Below, in pieces: positions 25,771 to 35,686 of a stretch of DNA of 64,000 nucleotides. Origin of the DNA: Rhizobium sp. BK376 (lineage in GTDB: Bacteria > Pseudomonadota > Alphaproteobacteria > Rhizobiales > Rhizobiaceae); the NCBI RefSeq assembly GCF_004341625.1, contig NZ_SLZG01000003.1, forward strand, positions 309,045 to 373,044, written 5' to 3'. Made by a program: the position numbers and the translations under genes. Numbering within the stretch: the first letter of the stretch is position 1; the number at the start of each line of letters is the position of its first letter. Below the pieces are notes generated by a model that was not told where the DNA came from, did no database searches, and was given only the letters and a program-made list of their open reading frames with translations.

Positions 25771-25875
25771 GGGATCGCGCCCACAGTCGTCATTGCGATT
25801 GACATAGGTGTCTTTGTTAAGCAAATAACGCAGCTGCATCAACAAAATGCGTGTGGCGTGACCACCGCTTTATCA

Positions 25876-26583
25876 ATGTCTTCCGATTTAGCTGCCTACA
25901 CGACCAATGATCTGCTTCGCATGATACATGGCGGAGAGGACCTGGGGCCGGACTTCGCTTACAATGCGCTATGGGGCACCGTGTTTGGACGATGGCGCAA
26001 GGGGATTGACCTAGACCCGCTCATCGAACTTCTTCAATCCGAAAAATCAAGCGAGCGTCAGCGCGGGGCGTGGTATCTTGACGAAGCTAGCCCGCCCAAG
26101 GACCAGATCGCCGACATCGTCATAAAGCTGGCCGATGACCCGATAAGCCACTGCCGATGGCGGTTTGTGGCCTATGTAACGAATTCCGGCCTCTACAGCG
26201 ACGCGATTGCAGATCGTCTTGCCGCCTCCCTTTTAGACTTAGATCTGTACGTGCGAGCGGAAACGATCTTCTGGGCCGTCTGGGCCGACGACGCGAACTT
26301 CGATCACTTTGTGGGAGTGGTCCTCTCCGGCGCCGGCACGAAGCCGTATAGGTTCAGAAACCCTCAAACTACGGCATTTTGGCGGGAGTCGGAGCGCAAG
26401 CGTGCCGCACGGGGCATCGAAATTGCCCAGCGCCTTCGTGCAGGAGAATCGATTGCGAGCATTCGCGAGAGCGTGCCAGAGGAAGATAGTTACAGTTTCG
26501 ATAAATTGGCCTTTCTTGATCACGCAATAAAGCGCGCGCTTGAGCGCAGAGCCCAAAAGGCTAACGCCGCCTCCGGGCCATGA
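25876..26583 (+). CDS. HEAT-like repeat protein of unknown function
   Basis: The 235-residue protein is mostly amphipathic helices with a HEAT-like look (GAWYLDEASPPKDQIADIVI, then ADDPISHCRWRFVAYV). There is no signal peptide, membrane segment or catalytic motif. The start at 25876 (MSSDLAAYTTND) begins the compact part; the frame continues upstream only because it runs antisense to the ligase remnant. Such helical-repeat proteins are often found near toxin immunity genes or as adaptors, but no toxin is next to it, so the role is open. It is the first gene of the ~2 kb insertion between the two ligase 3' ends. Confidence 0.65.
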   Translation: MSSDLAAYTTNDLLRMIHGGEDLGPDFAYNALWGTVFGRWRKGIDLDPLIELLQSEKSSERQRGAWYLDEASPPKDQIADIVIKLADDPISHCRWRFVAYVTNSGLYSDAIADRLAASLLDLDLYVRAETIFWAVWADDANFDHFVGVVLSGAGTKPYRFRNPQTTAFWRESERKRAARGIEIAQRLRAGESIASIRESVPEEDSYSFDKLAFLDHAIKRALERRAQKANAASGP

Positions 26584-26674
26584 GGCGAGGCAAGTCAGAG
26601 TAATCTGTTTGAAAATGACTGCTTTCAGCCGATAGCAGCCGCGACCGGAGAGCGCCATGGGCAGTTATTGCGGC

Positions 26675-26701
26675 TGCCGCAAAACTCGTTATTTTGCGGC
26701 A
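26675..26701. repeat. perfect inverted repeat upstream of the VOC gene
   Basis: TGCCGCAAAA (26675-26684) and TTTTGCGGCA (26692-26701) surround a 7 bp spacer, in the 234 bp gap between the HEAT-like and VOC genes. It could be an operator or a terminator without a long T-run. Confidence 0.5.
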
Positions 26702-26817
26702 TCGCAAAAGTCGGGAAAACAAGTGTCGATTTAATCGGGAGTTTCGCGACTGGGCCCATGGCTAGGATTGGGTACACTAGGATGGTGAGCCATTGGGTAC
26801 CTTACCGGAGATGAAGC

Positions 26818-27192
26818 ATGTTCACCCACGTCATGATCGGCAGCAACGACTTGGAGCGGGCCAGAGGCTTCTACGACGCCACGTTTGCTGCATTGGGGGG
26901 CAAGCCCGGCGAAATGGATGCGAGAGGCAGGCTGATCTATGCCCACGAGGGCGGTCGGCTGATGATCACGAAACCGATAAACGGCCAGCCGGCGACTGCG
27001 GCCAACGGTGGGACGATCGGTATCGCCGCCGCGAGCCACGACCATGTTCTAGCGTGGCACAAGGCCGGTACCACGCATGGTGGCACAGCGATCGAGAGCC
27101 CGCCTGCGGAGCGTCCGAACGGTTCCTTCGTCGCCTATCTTCGTGATCCGGACGGAAATAAACTCACCGCACGGTCTCAGCCGACGAAATGA
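26818..27192 (+). CDS. VOC family (glyoxalase/bleomycin resistance-like) protein
   Basis: The 124-residue protein has the vicinal-oxygen-chelate fold in two beta-alpha-beta-beta-beta units. The N-terminal HVMIGSNDLERARGFYDATF holds the first metal ligand (His), and the C-terminal YLRDPDGNKLTA is the usual last motif. Members of this subgroup, with PDGNK, are often annotated as glyoxalase-like, and the substrate is not predictable. It is in the insertion between the two ligase 3' ends. A GGAG-type site (CCGGAGATGAAGC) precedes the ATG. Confidence 0.85.
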   Translation: MFTHVMIGSNDLERARGFYDATFAALGGKPGEMDARGRLIYAHEGGRLMITKPINGQPATAANGGTIGIAAASHDHVLAWHKAGTTHGGTAIESPPAERPNGSFVAYLRDPDGNKLTARSQPTK

Positions 27193-27257
27193 GATAAGCG
27201 TCAGCAGCGCCTTCCGGCCGATAGCCGCTTAGACGGCTTCGCGCCAGGAGCGGACTC

Positions 27258-27581
27258 TTATTCAGAGTGAGTCCAGAGATCATTGTCTGCTTTAATAGCG
27301 GCCACAGTCGATCTTGCGCGTGCGTAGGTATCGGGTTGCTGTCCCAAGCCCATTTGGGCCGTCTCGACGCTCACGAGAAGTTCTATAACGTCTTGGTCCG
27401 GAGTTCCTCGTCGTAACAGTCCAGCGGCCTGGATCAAGTACGCATCATATTCGTCCGCGAACGCTTGCGCTTCGTCCCACCTCTGTCCAGGACCCAATAA
27501 GCCTATTGGGTCCCACAGCGACCAGCCAATGTCGCGCAGTCGCGACAGCTTTAGCTTAGGCGGGGTGGGGAGAGGAGCCAT
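27258..27581 (-). CDS. small conserved hypothetical protein
   Basis: The 107-residue protein begins MAPLPTPPKLKLSRLRDIGW and contains the patterns WDPIGLLGPGQRW, DEYDAYLIQAAGLLRRG and VETAQMGLG. This W-D-P-I-G and DEYD-Y-L pattern recurs in short rhizobial proteins of unknown function. No signal peptide or membrane segment is present. The start at 27581 is tentative; the frame continues ten codons further. It sits convergent to the VOC gene, inside the insertion, next to the ligase 3' end. Confidence 0.6.
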   Translation of the reverse strand: MAPLPTPPKLKLSRLRDIGWSLWDPIGLLGPGQRWDEAQAFADEYDAYLIQAAGLLRRGTPDQDVIELLVSVETAQMGLGQQPDTYARARSTVAAIKADNDLWTHSE

Positions 27582-27705
27582 AGAAGTGCTTCCACTTGCT
27601 GCGCAGCACACTTACATCTCTGGCCAGCAAGTCCACAATGGCGCGATAGCCGTCGAGACGTGATCGTGCTCTTGCAAGGCACTGCGGCCATGATCGACCC
27701 GCGGT

Positions 27706-27810
27706 CTACCCCCGCAACTCCTTGCGCAAGATCTTGCCGACATTGGTCTTCGGCAGCTCGGTGCGGAATTCGATGAAGCGCGGTCGCTTGTAGTTGGTGA
27801 GATTGGTTGC
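27706..27810 (-). repeat. second copy of the 105 bp ligase 3' repeat
   Basis: This is the direct-repeat partner of 25666-25770, exactly 2,040 bp away. Here it forms the native-frame end of the intact ligase gene. Confidence 0.85.
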
Positions 27811-29415
27811 GCAATGGGCCTTCACGTCCTCCTCCGTCAGCGTCGGATCCTTCTTGACGATGAAGATTTTCACTGCTTCGCCGGAATGTTCGTCGGGCAC
27901 GCCGACGACGGCGGCTTCGAGGATGCCGGGATGCATGGCGGCGACTTCCTCGATCTCGTTCGGATAGACGTTGAAGCCGGAGACGAGGATCATATCCTTC
28001 TTGCGGTCGACAATTTTAGTGAAGCCGCGCTCGTCCATGAAGCCCATGTCGCCGGAACGGAAGAAGCCATCCGGCGTCATCACCCGCGCCGTCTCCTCCG
28101 GCTGGTTCCAGTAGCCGGCCATGACCTGGGGGCCGCGGATGCAGATCTCGCCGACCTGCCCAAGCGGCAGCGAATTGCCCGCTTCGTCGCGGATATCGAA
28201 ATCGGTGGAAGGCATGGGCAGGCCGATCGTCCCGGTGAATTCAGGCGTATCGAAGCGATTGGCGCTGGCAACAGGTGATGTCTCGGAGAGGCCGTAGCCC
28301 TCGGTGATCCAGGTGCCGGTCATCTTCTGCCAGCGCTCGGCAACGGGCCGCTGTACCGCCATGCCGCCGGCAAGCGTGCTGACATGCGACAGGTCGAGCT
28401 TGGCGAAATCGGGATTGTTCATCATCGCATTGAACAGGGTGTTGAGCCCCGGAAAGATGTCGAAGCGATATTTGCCGAGTTCCTTGATGAAGGCCGGAAT
28501 GTCGCGCGGATTGGCGATCAGCACATTGTGGGCGCCGATCGACAGGCCCATCAGCGAATTCACCGTCAATGCGAAGATATGATAGAGGGGCAGGGCGCAG
28601 ACGAAGTTCAGCACTTCAGGACGCTTCTTGGTGATGTAGGCCGAGTTGAGCCAGAGCTGCATCTGCACCTGGTTTGTCAGCAGGTTGGCGTGGGTGAGCA
28701 TCGCTCCCTTCGCTATGCCGGTCGTGCCGCCGGTATATTGCAGGAAGGCAATGTCGCTGCCCTGGATGCTAGCTGGCTTCAAGGTTAAGCGCCGCCCTTG
28801 CTCCAGCGCCCGCCGGAAAGACGTATGGCCGGGGATGGACCACGCCGGCACCAGCTTCTTCACCTTCCGCACGACATAATTGACGATCAGCCCCTTGAGG
28901 CCGAGCATCTCGCCCATCGATGTGACGACCACATGGCGCACGTCGGTGCGCGCCAGGACCTGTTCGACCGTGTGGGCGAAATTCTCCAGGACGAAGATCG
29001 CCTTGGCGCCGGAGTCCCGCAGCTGATATTCCAGCTCGCGCGGCGTATAGAGCGGATTGACGTTGACCACGATAAGGCCCGCGCGAAGGATGGCGTAAGT
29101 CGCAATCGGGTTCTGCAGCACGTTCGGCATCATGACGGCGACCCGGTCACCCTTTTCGAGGCCGGTGCTCTGCAGCCATGCGGTGACGTTGCGAGTCAGG
29201 GTGTCGAGATCGCCATAGGTGATCGACTTGCCCATGCTCGAAAATGCATTGCGGCCCGCATAGCGCTTGCAGCATTCTTCGAAGAGTTCTGTGATTGAGG
29301 CATGATCGAGCGACGGAATTTCAGCTGGGATACTCTCAGGATAAGAGGCGAGCCATATCTTGGCGCCTGCCTGCGCTCCCGACGATCCGCTGGACGAAAC
29401 CGAAACCGTATTCAT
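27706..29415 (-). CDS. fadD: long-chain fatty acid-CoA ligase
   Basis: The 569-residue adenylate-forming enzyme activates fatty acids to acyl-CoA. The ATP-binding motif FLQYTGGTTGIAKGAMLTH, the adenylate motif ITEGYGLSETSPV, the hinge RSGDMGFMDERGFTKIVDRK and the C-terminal catalytic Lys in TNVGKILRKELRG are all present. The start at 29415 (MNTVSVSSS) follows GGGAGGAAG by a normal distance. The last 35 codons form one of two direct repeats, and the gene has no terminator of its own, since the hairpin lies 2 kb away at 25587. It is divergent from the stress-type PRC-barrel gene. Chain-length preference cannot be told from sequence. Confidence 0.9.
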   Translation of the reverse strand: MNTVSVSSSGSSGAQAGAKIWLASYPESIPAEIPSLDHASITELFEECCKRYAGRNAFSSMGKSITYGDLDTLTRNVTAWLQSTGLEKGDRVAVMMPNVLQNPIATYAILRAGLIVVNVNPLYTPRELEYQLRDSGAKAIFVLENFAHTVEQVLARTDVRHVVVTSMGEMLGLKGLIVNYVVRKVKKLVPAWSIPGHTSFRRALEQGRRLTLKPASIQGSDIAFLQYTGGTTGIAKGAMLTHANLLTNQVQMQLWLNSAYITKKRPEVLNFVCALPLYHIFALTVNSLMGLSIGAHNVLIANPRDIPAFIKELGKYRFDIFPGLNTLFNAMMNNPDFAKLDLSHVSTLAGGMAVQRPVAERWQKMTGTWITEGYGLSETSPVASANRFDTPEFTGTIGLPMPSTDFDIRDEAGNSLPLGQVGEICIRGPQVMAGYWNQPEETARVMTPDGFFRSGDMGFMDERGFTKIVDRKKDMILVSGFNVYPNEIEEVAAMHPGILEAAVVGVPDEHSGEAVKIFIVKKDPTLTEEDVKAHCATNLTNYKRPRFIEFRTELPKTNVGKILRKELRG

Positions 29416-29622
29416 GCCGTCTTCCTCCCAGGCGGACCCGACATTTTGCCGGCATCCCGAGCCGCCGAACTGGTAGCTCGATACAGGCCGATTGAAAAGT
29501 CCACCGCTTCTCCCGCCGGTCAAGCTTATGTCATTGCTTTGAAAGCACAAGCAACAAAGGGTTAATTTAGGCTCCGGTGTAAGGGGCAATTTCTTCAACG
29601 AAATTTGTCGTCTTTGAATGCG

Positions 29623-29647
29623 GGAACCTTCGCAAGACGGACTCGTT
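29623..29647 (+). promoter_or_regulatory. EcfG/RpoE2 general-stress promoter
   Basis: GGAAC (29623-29627), 16 nt, then CGTT (29644-29647) exactly matches the alphaproteobacterial EcfG consensus. It is 49 bp before the PRC-barrel ATG. Confidence 0.75.
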
Positions 29648-29695
29648 GACCAACTGTGGATGAACCACGAGGAAACAGCAAAAAGGAGGTGCAAC

Positions 29696-30088
29696 ATGTT
29701 GCACGAGACCACCGACGCTGCCCGCCGCGACCCTAATGTTAAGGATACGCCGTCGCTGATCGCCAGCGATCGTGTAGAAGGCACCCGCGTTTATGGCGCC
29801 GACGGCAAGCATATCGGTTCCATCGAACGTTTGATCCTCGAAAAGCGGGGTGGCCGCGTCGCCTACGCCGTTCTGAGTTTCGGCGGCTTCCTCGGCATCG
29901 GGCATGACCATTATCCCCTGCCGTGGGAAAAGTTGAGCTACGATCAGCAACTTGACGGCTATCGCATCGACCTCACCAGGGACCAGATCGAAGGCGCTCC
30001 GAGCTATGCCGACGATGATGATACCTGGTACGCCGACAATGGCCGCAGGGTCTACGATTACTACGGCATTCCGCCCTACTGGATGTAA
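29696..30088 (+). CDS. PRC-barrel domain stress protein
   Basis: The 130-residue protein is predicted to be soluble. Residues ~20-90 form a PRC-barrel (LIASDRVEGTRVYGADGKHI, then AYAVLSFGGFLGIGHDHYPL). The tail is acidic and tyrosine-rich (YADDDDTWYADNG ... YYGIPPYWM). PRC-barrel proteins are common in stress regulons of alphaproteobacteria and also in RNA and photosynthetic contexts. The start at 29696 is fixed by AGGAGGT about 8 nt upstream. A perfect EcfG promoter precedes it. Its last 13 bp overlap the 3' end of the convergent nitrilase gene. Confidence 0.88.
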   Translation: MLHETTDAARRDPNVKDTPSLIASDRVEGTRVYGADGKHIGSIERLILEKRGGRVAYAVLSFGGFLGIGHDHYPLPWEKLSYDQQLDGYRIDLTRDQIEGAPSYADDDDTWYADNGRRVYDYYGIPPYWM

Positions 30089-30870
30089 TCCAGTCTCGTG
30101 GCGAGGAGGAGACCCTGTTCGCTTCTGGCGGGCAGGGTTTCATTTTGCGGAGACGGCAGATCGAAAACCGTCACGCCCTCGACAAACTCATCGACGCGCT
30201 GAACGACACGGCCCTGCGGATCGACGATGACGGTGCAGCCATAGCTCGCCCAGCCCTCGGAATTCGTCCCGACGACATCGGATGAAACCACCCAGCAGCC
30301 CGTCTGCAGCGCGCAATCCCTGAAGCCGGCAAGGCAGGGCTCCCGCCAGCGGGAGATTTTCGTGGGACTGAGCATCATGTTGATGGGGCAGCAGATGAGG
30401 CCCGCCCCCTGGTTTGCAACAGTCCGGGCCAGATCAGGCCGCCGGAGATCAGAACAGATATTGATGCCGAAGCGCCAGTCCCCGATATCCCACACCGGAA
30501 AGGCGCTCCCTGGCAGGCAGCCGGTTTCGATCGGGTTGGCTTTGGCATAGACGCCCTTGAGGTGTCCGCCTGCAATCACCATTGCACTGTTATAGACACC
30601 GTCGGCCCGGCGCTCGAAAAAGCCGACGATCGCCGTGGCCTTCGTCGTCCTTGTCTGGTCGATAACGGCAAGAAGCCGGGGATCGTCAAGCGAGAGGGCA
30701 CGCCGTTTGGTCAGGCCTGGACTGTACGTATGCCCCTGCAGATAGGCTTCCGGAAAGACGAGGAGGTCGACGCCGTTCGCGTCCGCCCACGCGATATCGC
30801 GCAACAGGACATCTGCCGCCACCTCGACAGCATCAAAGATCGCCAGTCGTTGAAAGGCAGCCACACGCAT
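30076..30870 (-). CDS. carbon-nitrogen hydrolase (nitrilase superfamily)
   Basis: This 264-residue hydrolase of the nitrilase/amidase superfamily shows all three catalytic residues: Glu in LVFPEAYLQG, Lys in GVYAKANPIETGC and the nucleophile Cys in FGINICSDLRRPD. It is most like the short (~260-residue) branch of omega-amidase, carbamoylputrescine amidase and unknown aliphatic amidases, and a nitrile or amide substrate cannot be fixed. The 3' end overlaps the PRC-barrel gene by 13 bp on the other strand. The VOC gene lies 47 bp upstream in the same direction. Confidence 0.85.
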   Translation of the reverse strand: MRVAAFQRLAIFDAVEVAADVLLRDIAWADANGVDLLVFPEAYLQGHTYSPGLTKRRALSLDDPRLLAVIDQTRTTKATAIVGFFERRADGVYNSAMVIAGGHLKGVYAKANPIETGCLPGSAFPVWDIGDWRFGINICSDLRRPDLARTVANQGAGLICCPINMMLSPTKISRWREPCLAGFRDCALQTGCWVVSSDVVGTNSEGWASYGCTVIVDPQGRVVQRVDEFVEGVTVFDLPSPQNETLPARSEQGLLLATRLDYIQ

Positions 30871-30917
30871 GCGGCGAAGCTATCTGATTCGTTTGCCGTC
30901 CGTCATGCAGCCAGAGC

Positions 30918-31313
30918 CTATTGGAACCGGCCTTGCCGCTGCAGCACTTCTATTCTGTAACCGTCGGGGTCGGTCACGAAGAAGAACAGGGCAAAGAGCC
31001 TGTCGTCGCGGTTGAGCTCGATGATATCGCCGGGATTGAGGCCGAGGCTGGTAAACCGCTCGTGCTCTTGCTTCAGCTCATCGACGGAAACGGCGAGATG
31101 GCCATACGCTTGCCCCAGCTCGTAGGATTCGATCCGCCCCTGGTTGACGGTCAGCTCCAGTTCGAAGCCGGTTTCCCTGTTGCTGAGATAGAGGAGTGTG
31201 AAGGTCTCGAATTCGATGCGGTCAGCGACGTCAAGGCCGAAAGCCTTTTTGTAAAACTCGACCGATCGCGCCTCTTCCAGCACGCGGATCATCGAATGGA
31301 TCATCTTCGCCAT
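30918..31313 (-). CDS. VOC family lactoylglutathione lyase-like protein
   Basis: The 131-residue glyoxalase I-like protein contains MIHSMIRVLEEARSVEFYKK at the start, with the first metal His, then FELELTVNQG, AYGHLAVSV with the second His, and FVTDPDGYRIEVLQR with the last metal Glu. This ligand set (His, Glu, His, Glu) fits bacterial glyoxalase I, which converts the methylglyoxal-glutathione adduct to lactoylglutathione. It is shorter than some GloA proteins, so related VOC activities remain possible. It lies beside the nitrilase-like gene in the same direction. Confidence 0.8.
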   Translation of the reverse strand: MAKMIHSMIRVLEEARSVEFYKKAFGLDVADRIEFETFTLLYLSNRETGFELELTVNQGRIESYELGQAYGHLAVSVDELKQEHERFTSLGLNPGDIIELNRDDRLFALFFFVTDPDGYRIEVLQRQGRFQ

Positions 31314-31389
31314 GGCGACCTCCCGTTACCAATTCTCACTGCAAGCGTAGCTTTCGGCTTACAGCCCGGGCCGAAGCATGGAAAGCGCT

Positions 31390-32135
31390 TTAATGTGACT
31401 GCAATCCGATCTTGCGGGTGATGACGCCTTCGACGATGCCCATCGCATCGTAGAGGAGGACCGCGATCAGGCCGACGATCAGGCCGCCTTGAAGGATGAA
31501 GGCGGTATTGTCCGAAATCAGTCCTGCGATGATGACTTCTCCAAGCCCTTTTGCGGCAACCGTGGAGCCGATCGTCGCCGTACCGATATTGATGACGGTC
31601 GCAATCTTCAGCCCTTCGAGGATCAGCGGCAGCGCCAGCGGCAATTCGACCGAAAACAGCCGCTGCCGGCCATTCATTCCCATGCCGTCGGCCGCGTCGA
31701 TGATCGAGTCCGGCACCTGCTGCAGCCCGGCGACAGTATTTTCGAAGATCGGCAGCAGCCCATAGAGAAAGAGCGCGATCAGCGTCGGCACCATCCCGAA
31801 GCCGGTCGCGGGAACGGCCAGCGCCAGCACGGCGACCGGCGGAAAGGTCTGCCCGGCGTTGGCGATCGCGCGCGACAGCGGCAGGAAGTCGGCACCGCTC
31901 TTTCGCGTAACGAAAATGCCGCCGATGACGGCAAGGACAGCGCTGCCGACGATCGAGACCGCGACCAGCTCGATATGCGACAGCGTCAGCAGCGCCAGCG
32001 AATTCTGCGTGTAGATCGGCGGCGCATTGAAATTGGTAAGCGGCGCGAGCAGCGGCGTCAGCCATTCCGTGCGGAACAGCAGGATCAAAAGCAGCGCCAA
32101 TGCCGCAAGCCGGAAGATGTTGGCGAAGAGCAGCT

Positions 32136-32139
<4 letters not shown>
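31390..32139 (-). CDS. osmoprotectant ABC transporter permease (YehW-like)
   Basis: The 249-residue inner-membrane permease has about six membrane segments and the MetI/OpuBB-type domain with the EAA loop (DAADGMGMNGRQRLFSVELP, then LALPLILEGLKI). It is the last gene of a four-gene operon with the order and sizes of E. coli yehZYXW (binding protein, long permease, ATPase, short permease). It overlaps the ATPase gene by 4 bp (ATGA). Predicted cargo is glycine betaine, choline or a related compatible solute; in some bacteria this family has low affinity, so the actual substrate is inferred. Confidence 0.85.
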
Positions 32140-33091
<952 letters not shown>

Positions 33092-33095
<4 letters not shown>

Positions 33096-34285
33096 GGGTG
33101 CTGCCCCCGGATGCTGTCGATAACCGCATCGAGGATGACGGCCGATGAGAAGGCGAGAAAGACGGTCGGCACGGCGCCGAGGAGCACGAGGTCCATGGCC
33201 GTCTGGCCGAGTCCCTGGAAGATGAAGAGGCCAAAGCCGCCGCCGCCGATCAGCGCTGCGACAGTGACCAGCCCGATTGCCTGCACCAGCACGATGCGGA
33301 TGCCCGTCAGGATGACGGGGAAGGCGAGCGGCAGGTCTATGCGCATGAGGATCTGCGTCCGCGTCAACCCCATGCCGGCAGCGGCATCGCGCACGGAGGG
33401 ATCGACGCCCTCGAGCCCGACGACCGTGTTGGCGACGATCGGCAGGAGGGAATAGAGGATGAGCGCGATCAGCGCCGGTGCCGTGCCGATGCCATGAATG
33501 CCGAGGTCGGCTGCCAGCGGCACATGCGTCGAGATATAACCGAGCGGCAGCATCAGGATGCCGAAGAGCGCGAGGCTCGGAATGGTCTGCACCAGGCTCA
33601 GCGCCTGCAGCACGATGGCGCGCAGCTTCGGAACCCAGAAGCAGAAGATGCCGAGTGGCAGCGCCAGCACGATGGCGATCGCGACTGATCCGAAGGCAAG
33701 GAAGAGATGGTTCAGCGCCTCGCCCCAGAATTGGTCGGAACGCGTGGCGAATTCCTTCATGATCGACAGGTTGTTGAGCAGCCCCGAACGGAGGAAGAGC
33801 CAAAGCAGCGCCGAGTAGACGAAGAGCGAAGCGACGCGCATCCACGGTGTCAGCTTGATCTTGACCAGCGCATCGGAGATGAGAAGCCCGACGACGGCAA
33901 GCAGCACCCAGAAGGAGCCGCCCGGCGTGATGCGCGCCGATGTGCTTGTCGGCGGTGCGGCGGCCGAAGAGACGAGCCCGATCGTCAGGATCAGCAGCGC
34001 GATGCAAAGCGTGGAGACGATCAGGCGAGCCGGTGCGCTGCGCAGGAAGAGGGCCGAGAGGGCAGTCAGGATCAAGAGAATGCCGAGCGCGGCCACAGGG
34101 AGAAGAATGGCGAGCGTGCCAGCGAACGGCTGGAACGGGAGCTGTGACAACAGCAGGGGCTTGCCGGCGGCGATGCGGTTGGCTTTGACGATGATGAACG
34201 GCATCAGCGCCGTCGCCAAAGCACCTGCGGCCACGAGGACCACTCCGAGGCGGTCCAGAATGCGGACCGCTTGCGCATCTTCCAT
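33092..34285 (-). CDS. osmoprotectant ABC transporter permease (YehY-like)
   Basis: The 397-residue permease is longer than its partner because of extra N-terminal membrane helices (residues ~15-175), as in E. coli YehY (385 residues). The C-terminal half is the MetI-type domain with the EAA loop (DAAAGMGLTRTQILMRIDLP) and about six helices. The start at 34285 (MEDAQAVRILDR) is chosen because AAGGAG lies 6 nt upstream; the frame is open 16 codons further. A stem-loop and a 78 bp spacer separate it from the binding protein gene, which would let the binding protein outnumber the permease. Confidence 0.85.
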
Positions 34286-34315
34286 CAGGCACTCCTTGGG
34301 GTCGGTAAAATCCGA

Positions 34316-34344
34316 ACGGCCCCGCTGTATCAAGGCGGGGCCGT
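34316..34344 (-). other. intercistronic stem-loop after the binding-protein gene
   Basis: ACGGCCCCGC (34316-34325) pairs perfectly with GCGGGGCCGT (34335-34344), 10 bp with a 9 nt loop. The minus-strand follow-on TTCGGATTTTACC is only weakly T-rich, so it is likely an attenuator or RNA-stability hairpin rather than a full stop. Confidence 0.7.
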
Positions 34345-34363
34345 AACGGCAATCGGCGGATGA

Positions 34364-35272
34364 TTACTTCAGGAAACCCTTTTCCTTCAGGAAGGATTCT
34401 GCAACCGACTTGGCCGGCTGGCCGTCGACCTGGATCTGGCCGTTGAGCTTGCGCAGTTCGTCGGCGGTCAGGCTCTGGAAGATCGGAGCAAGAATTTCCT
34501 CGATCTTCGGATTGGCCTTCAGCACGGCCTCACGGATGATCGGGGTCGGCGCATAGACCGGCTGCACGCTCTTGTCGTCTTCCATGACCGTCAGCTCGGC
34601 GGCTTCGATTGCGCCGTCGGTGCCGTAGACCATGGCGGTGTTGACGCCGTTGGTCTGGTCGGCCGCAGCCTTGATCGTCGCAGCCGTGTCGCCACCGGAA
34701 AGAACGACTTCCTGGTCCGGCTTGATCTGGAAGCTGTAGGTCGTCTGGAAGGCCGGCAGTGCCGCAGCCGAATTGACGAATTCAGAGGAAGCCGCAAGCT
34801 TGACCTTGCCGCCGCCGGATATCCATTTGCCGAAGTCGGACATGGTCTTCAGATTGTTCGGGCCTGCAACATCGTTTCGCACGGCGATCGCCCAGGTGTT
34901 GTTGGCCGGGGAGGGCGTCAGCCAGACGATCTTGTTGGCGTCGTAGTCGAGCTGCTTGGCAAGCTTGTAGCCGGCGTCGATGTTCTTCCAGGCCGCATCA
35001 TCGGACTTGTTGAAGAAGAAACCGGCATTGCCGGTATATTCGGCATAGATGTCGATTTCGCCTGCCGTGATCGCCTTGCGCAGCACCGGTGTCGTGCCGA
35101 GCGCGATGCGGTCCTGCGTCTTGATGCCGTTGGCGTTGAGCGCCAGCAGAATGACGTTGCCAAGCAGCGTGCCTTCCGTGTCGATCTTCGAGGAGACGAC
35201 GACATCGGCTGCCGATGCGGTGCTTGCGACGAAGGCCGCGAGAGAGGCGGCAATTGCGAGTTTCTTCAACAT
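34364..35272 (-). CDS. osmoprotectant ABC transporter substrate-binding protein (YehZ/OsmF-like)
   Basis: The 302-residue periplasmic protein is of the OpuAC/OsmF type. The signal peptide MLKKLAIAASLAAFVASTAS is cleaved near ASA-ADVV, and the mature N terminus VVVSSKIDTEGTLLGNVI is typical. Aromatic residues for quaternary-amine binding could lie in DIYAEYTGNAG and PTPIIREAV, but this is not proven. The start at 35272 follows GAAGGGA at a good distance. First gene of the yehZYXW-like operon, divergent from the two-domain regulator at 35687. E. coli OsmF is RpoS- and osmolarity-controlled; here control is likely local. Confidence 0.85.
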   Translation of the reverse strand: MLKKLAIAASLAAFVASTASAADVVVSSKIDTEGTLLGNVILLALNANGIKTQDRIALGTTPVLRKAITAGEIDIYAEYTGNAGFFFNKSDDAAWKNIDAGYKLAKQLDYDANKIVWLTPSPANNTWAIAVRNDVAGPNNLKTMSDFGKWISGGGKVKLAASSEFVNSAAALPAFQTTYSFQIKPDQEVVLSGGDTAATIKAAADQTNGVNTAMVYGTDGAIEAAELTVMEDDKSVQPVYAPTPIIREAVLKANPKIEEILAPIFQSLTADELRKLNGQIQVDGQPAKSVAESFLKEKGFLK

Positions 35273-35686
35273 GTTAATTCCCTTCATACCCCGTTGAACT
35301 GATCGTTTGCACACGTCCGTTCGGCGGGCGCCGGTCCCCGGACACATGTTTGCCCATGCCGTGGGAAAAGCTCCCCGCATGTCTGTTTCGAAGAAGTAGC
35401 GCCCATCGAAAAAAAATCGACGTTACGCCGCCCCGTCTGTCGCAGTTGCGGCGCGATTATGGCGACGGTCCTGACGATAAGCGCGAAACGACTTTTCTTT
35501 TTTGAAGGCCGGTAAGATTTGTTTTTGTTCCCATTGTGCTTTTGGCGCTCTTCCAATCCTCTTTTACGCATTCCGAAGAATGGCGGGATCGGTGACGAGC
35601 TGACCGGAATGATAGCCGCGTAACTTTTTCTACGGGATATCTTTTCTGCGGAACACGCCATATCGTCCGTCCGATGACGCAGGCGG
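35273..35686. other. divergent spacer between the osmoprotectant operon and its regulator
   Basis: A 414 bp stretch between two divergent transcription units must contain both promoters and the operators. I could not find a convincing -35/-10 pair or palindrome. No small gene is supported. Confidence 0.4.

Noticed and set aside
29416..29784. N-terminal extension of the fatty acid-CoA ligase frame
   Set aside because: Overlaps the EcfG promoter and the PRC-barrel 5' end, has a Cys-rich random composition, and the GGGAGGAAG site fixes the start at 29415.
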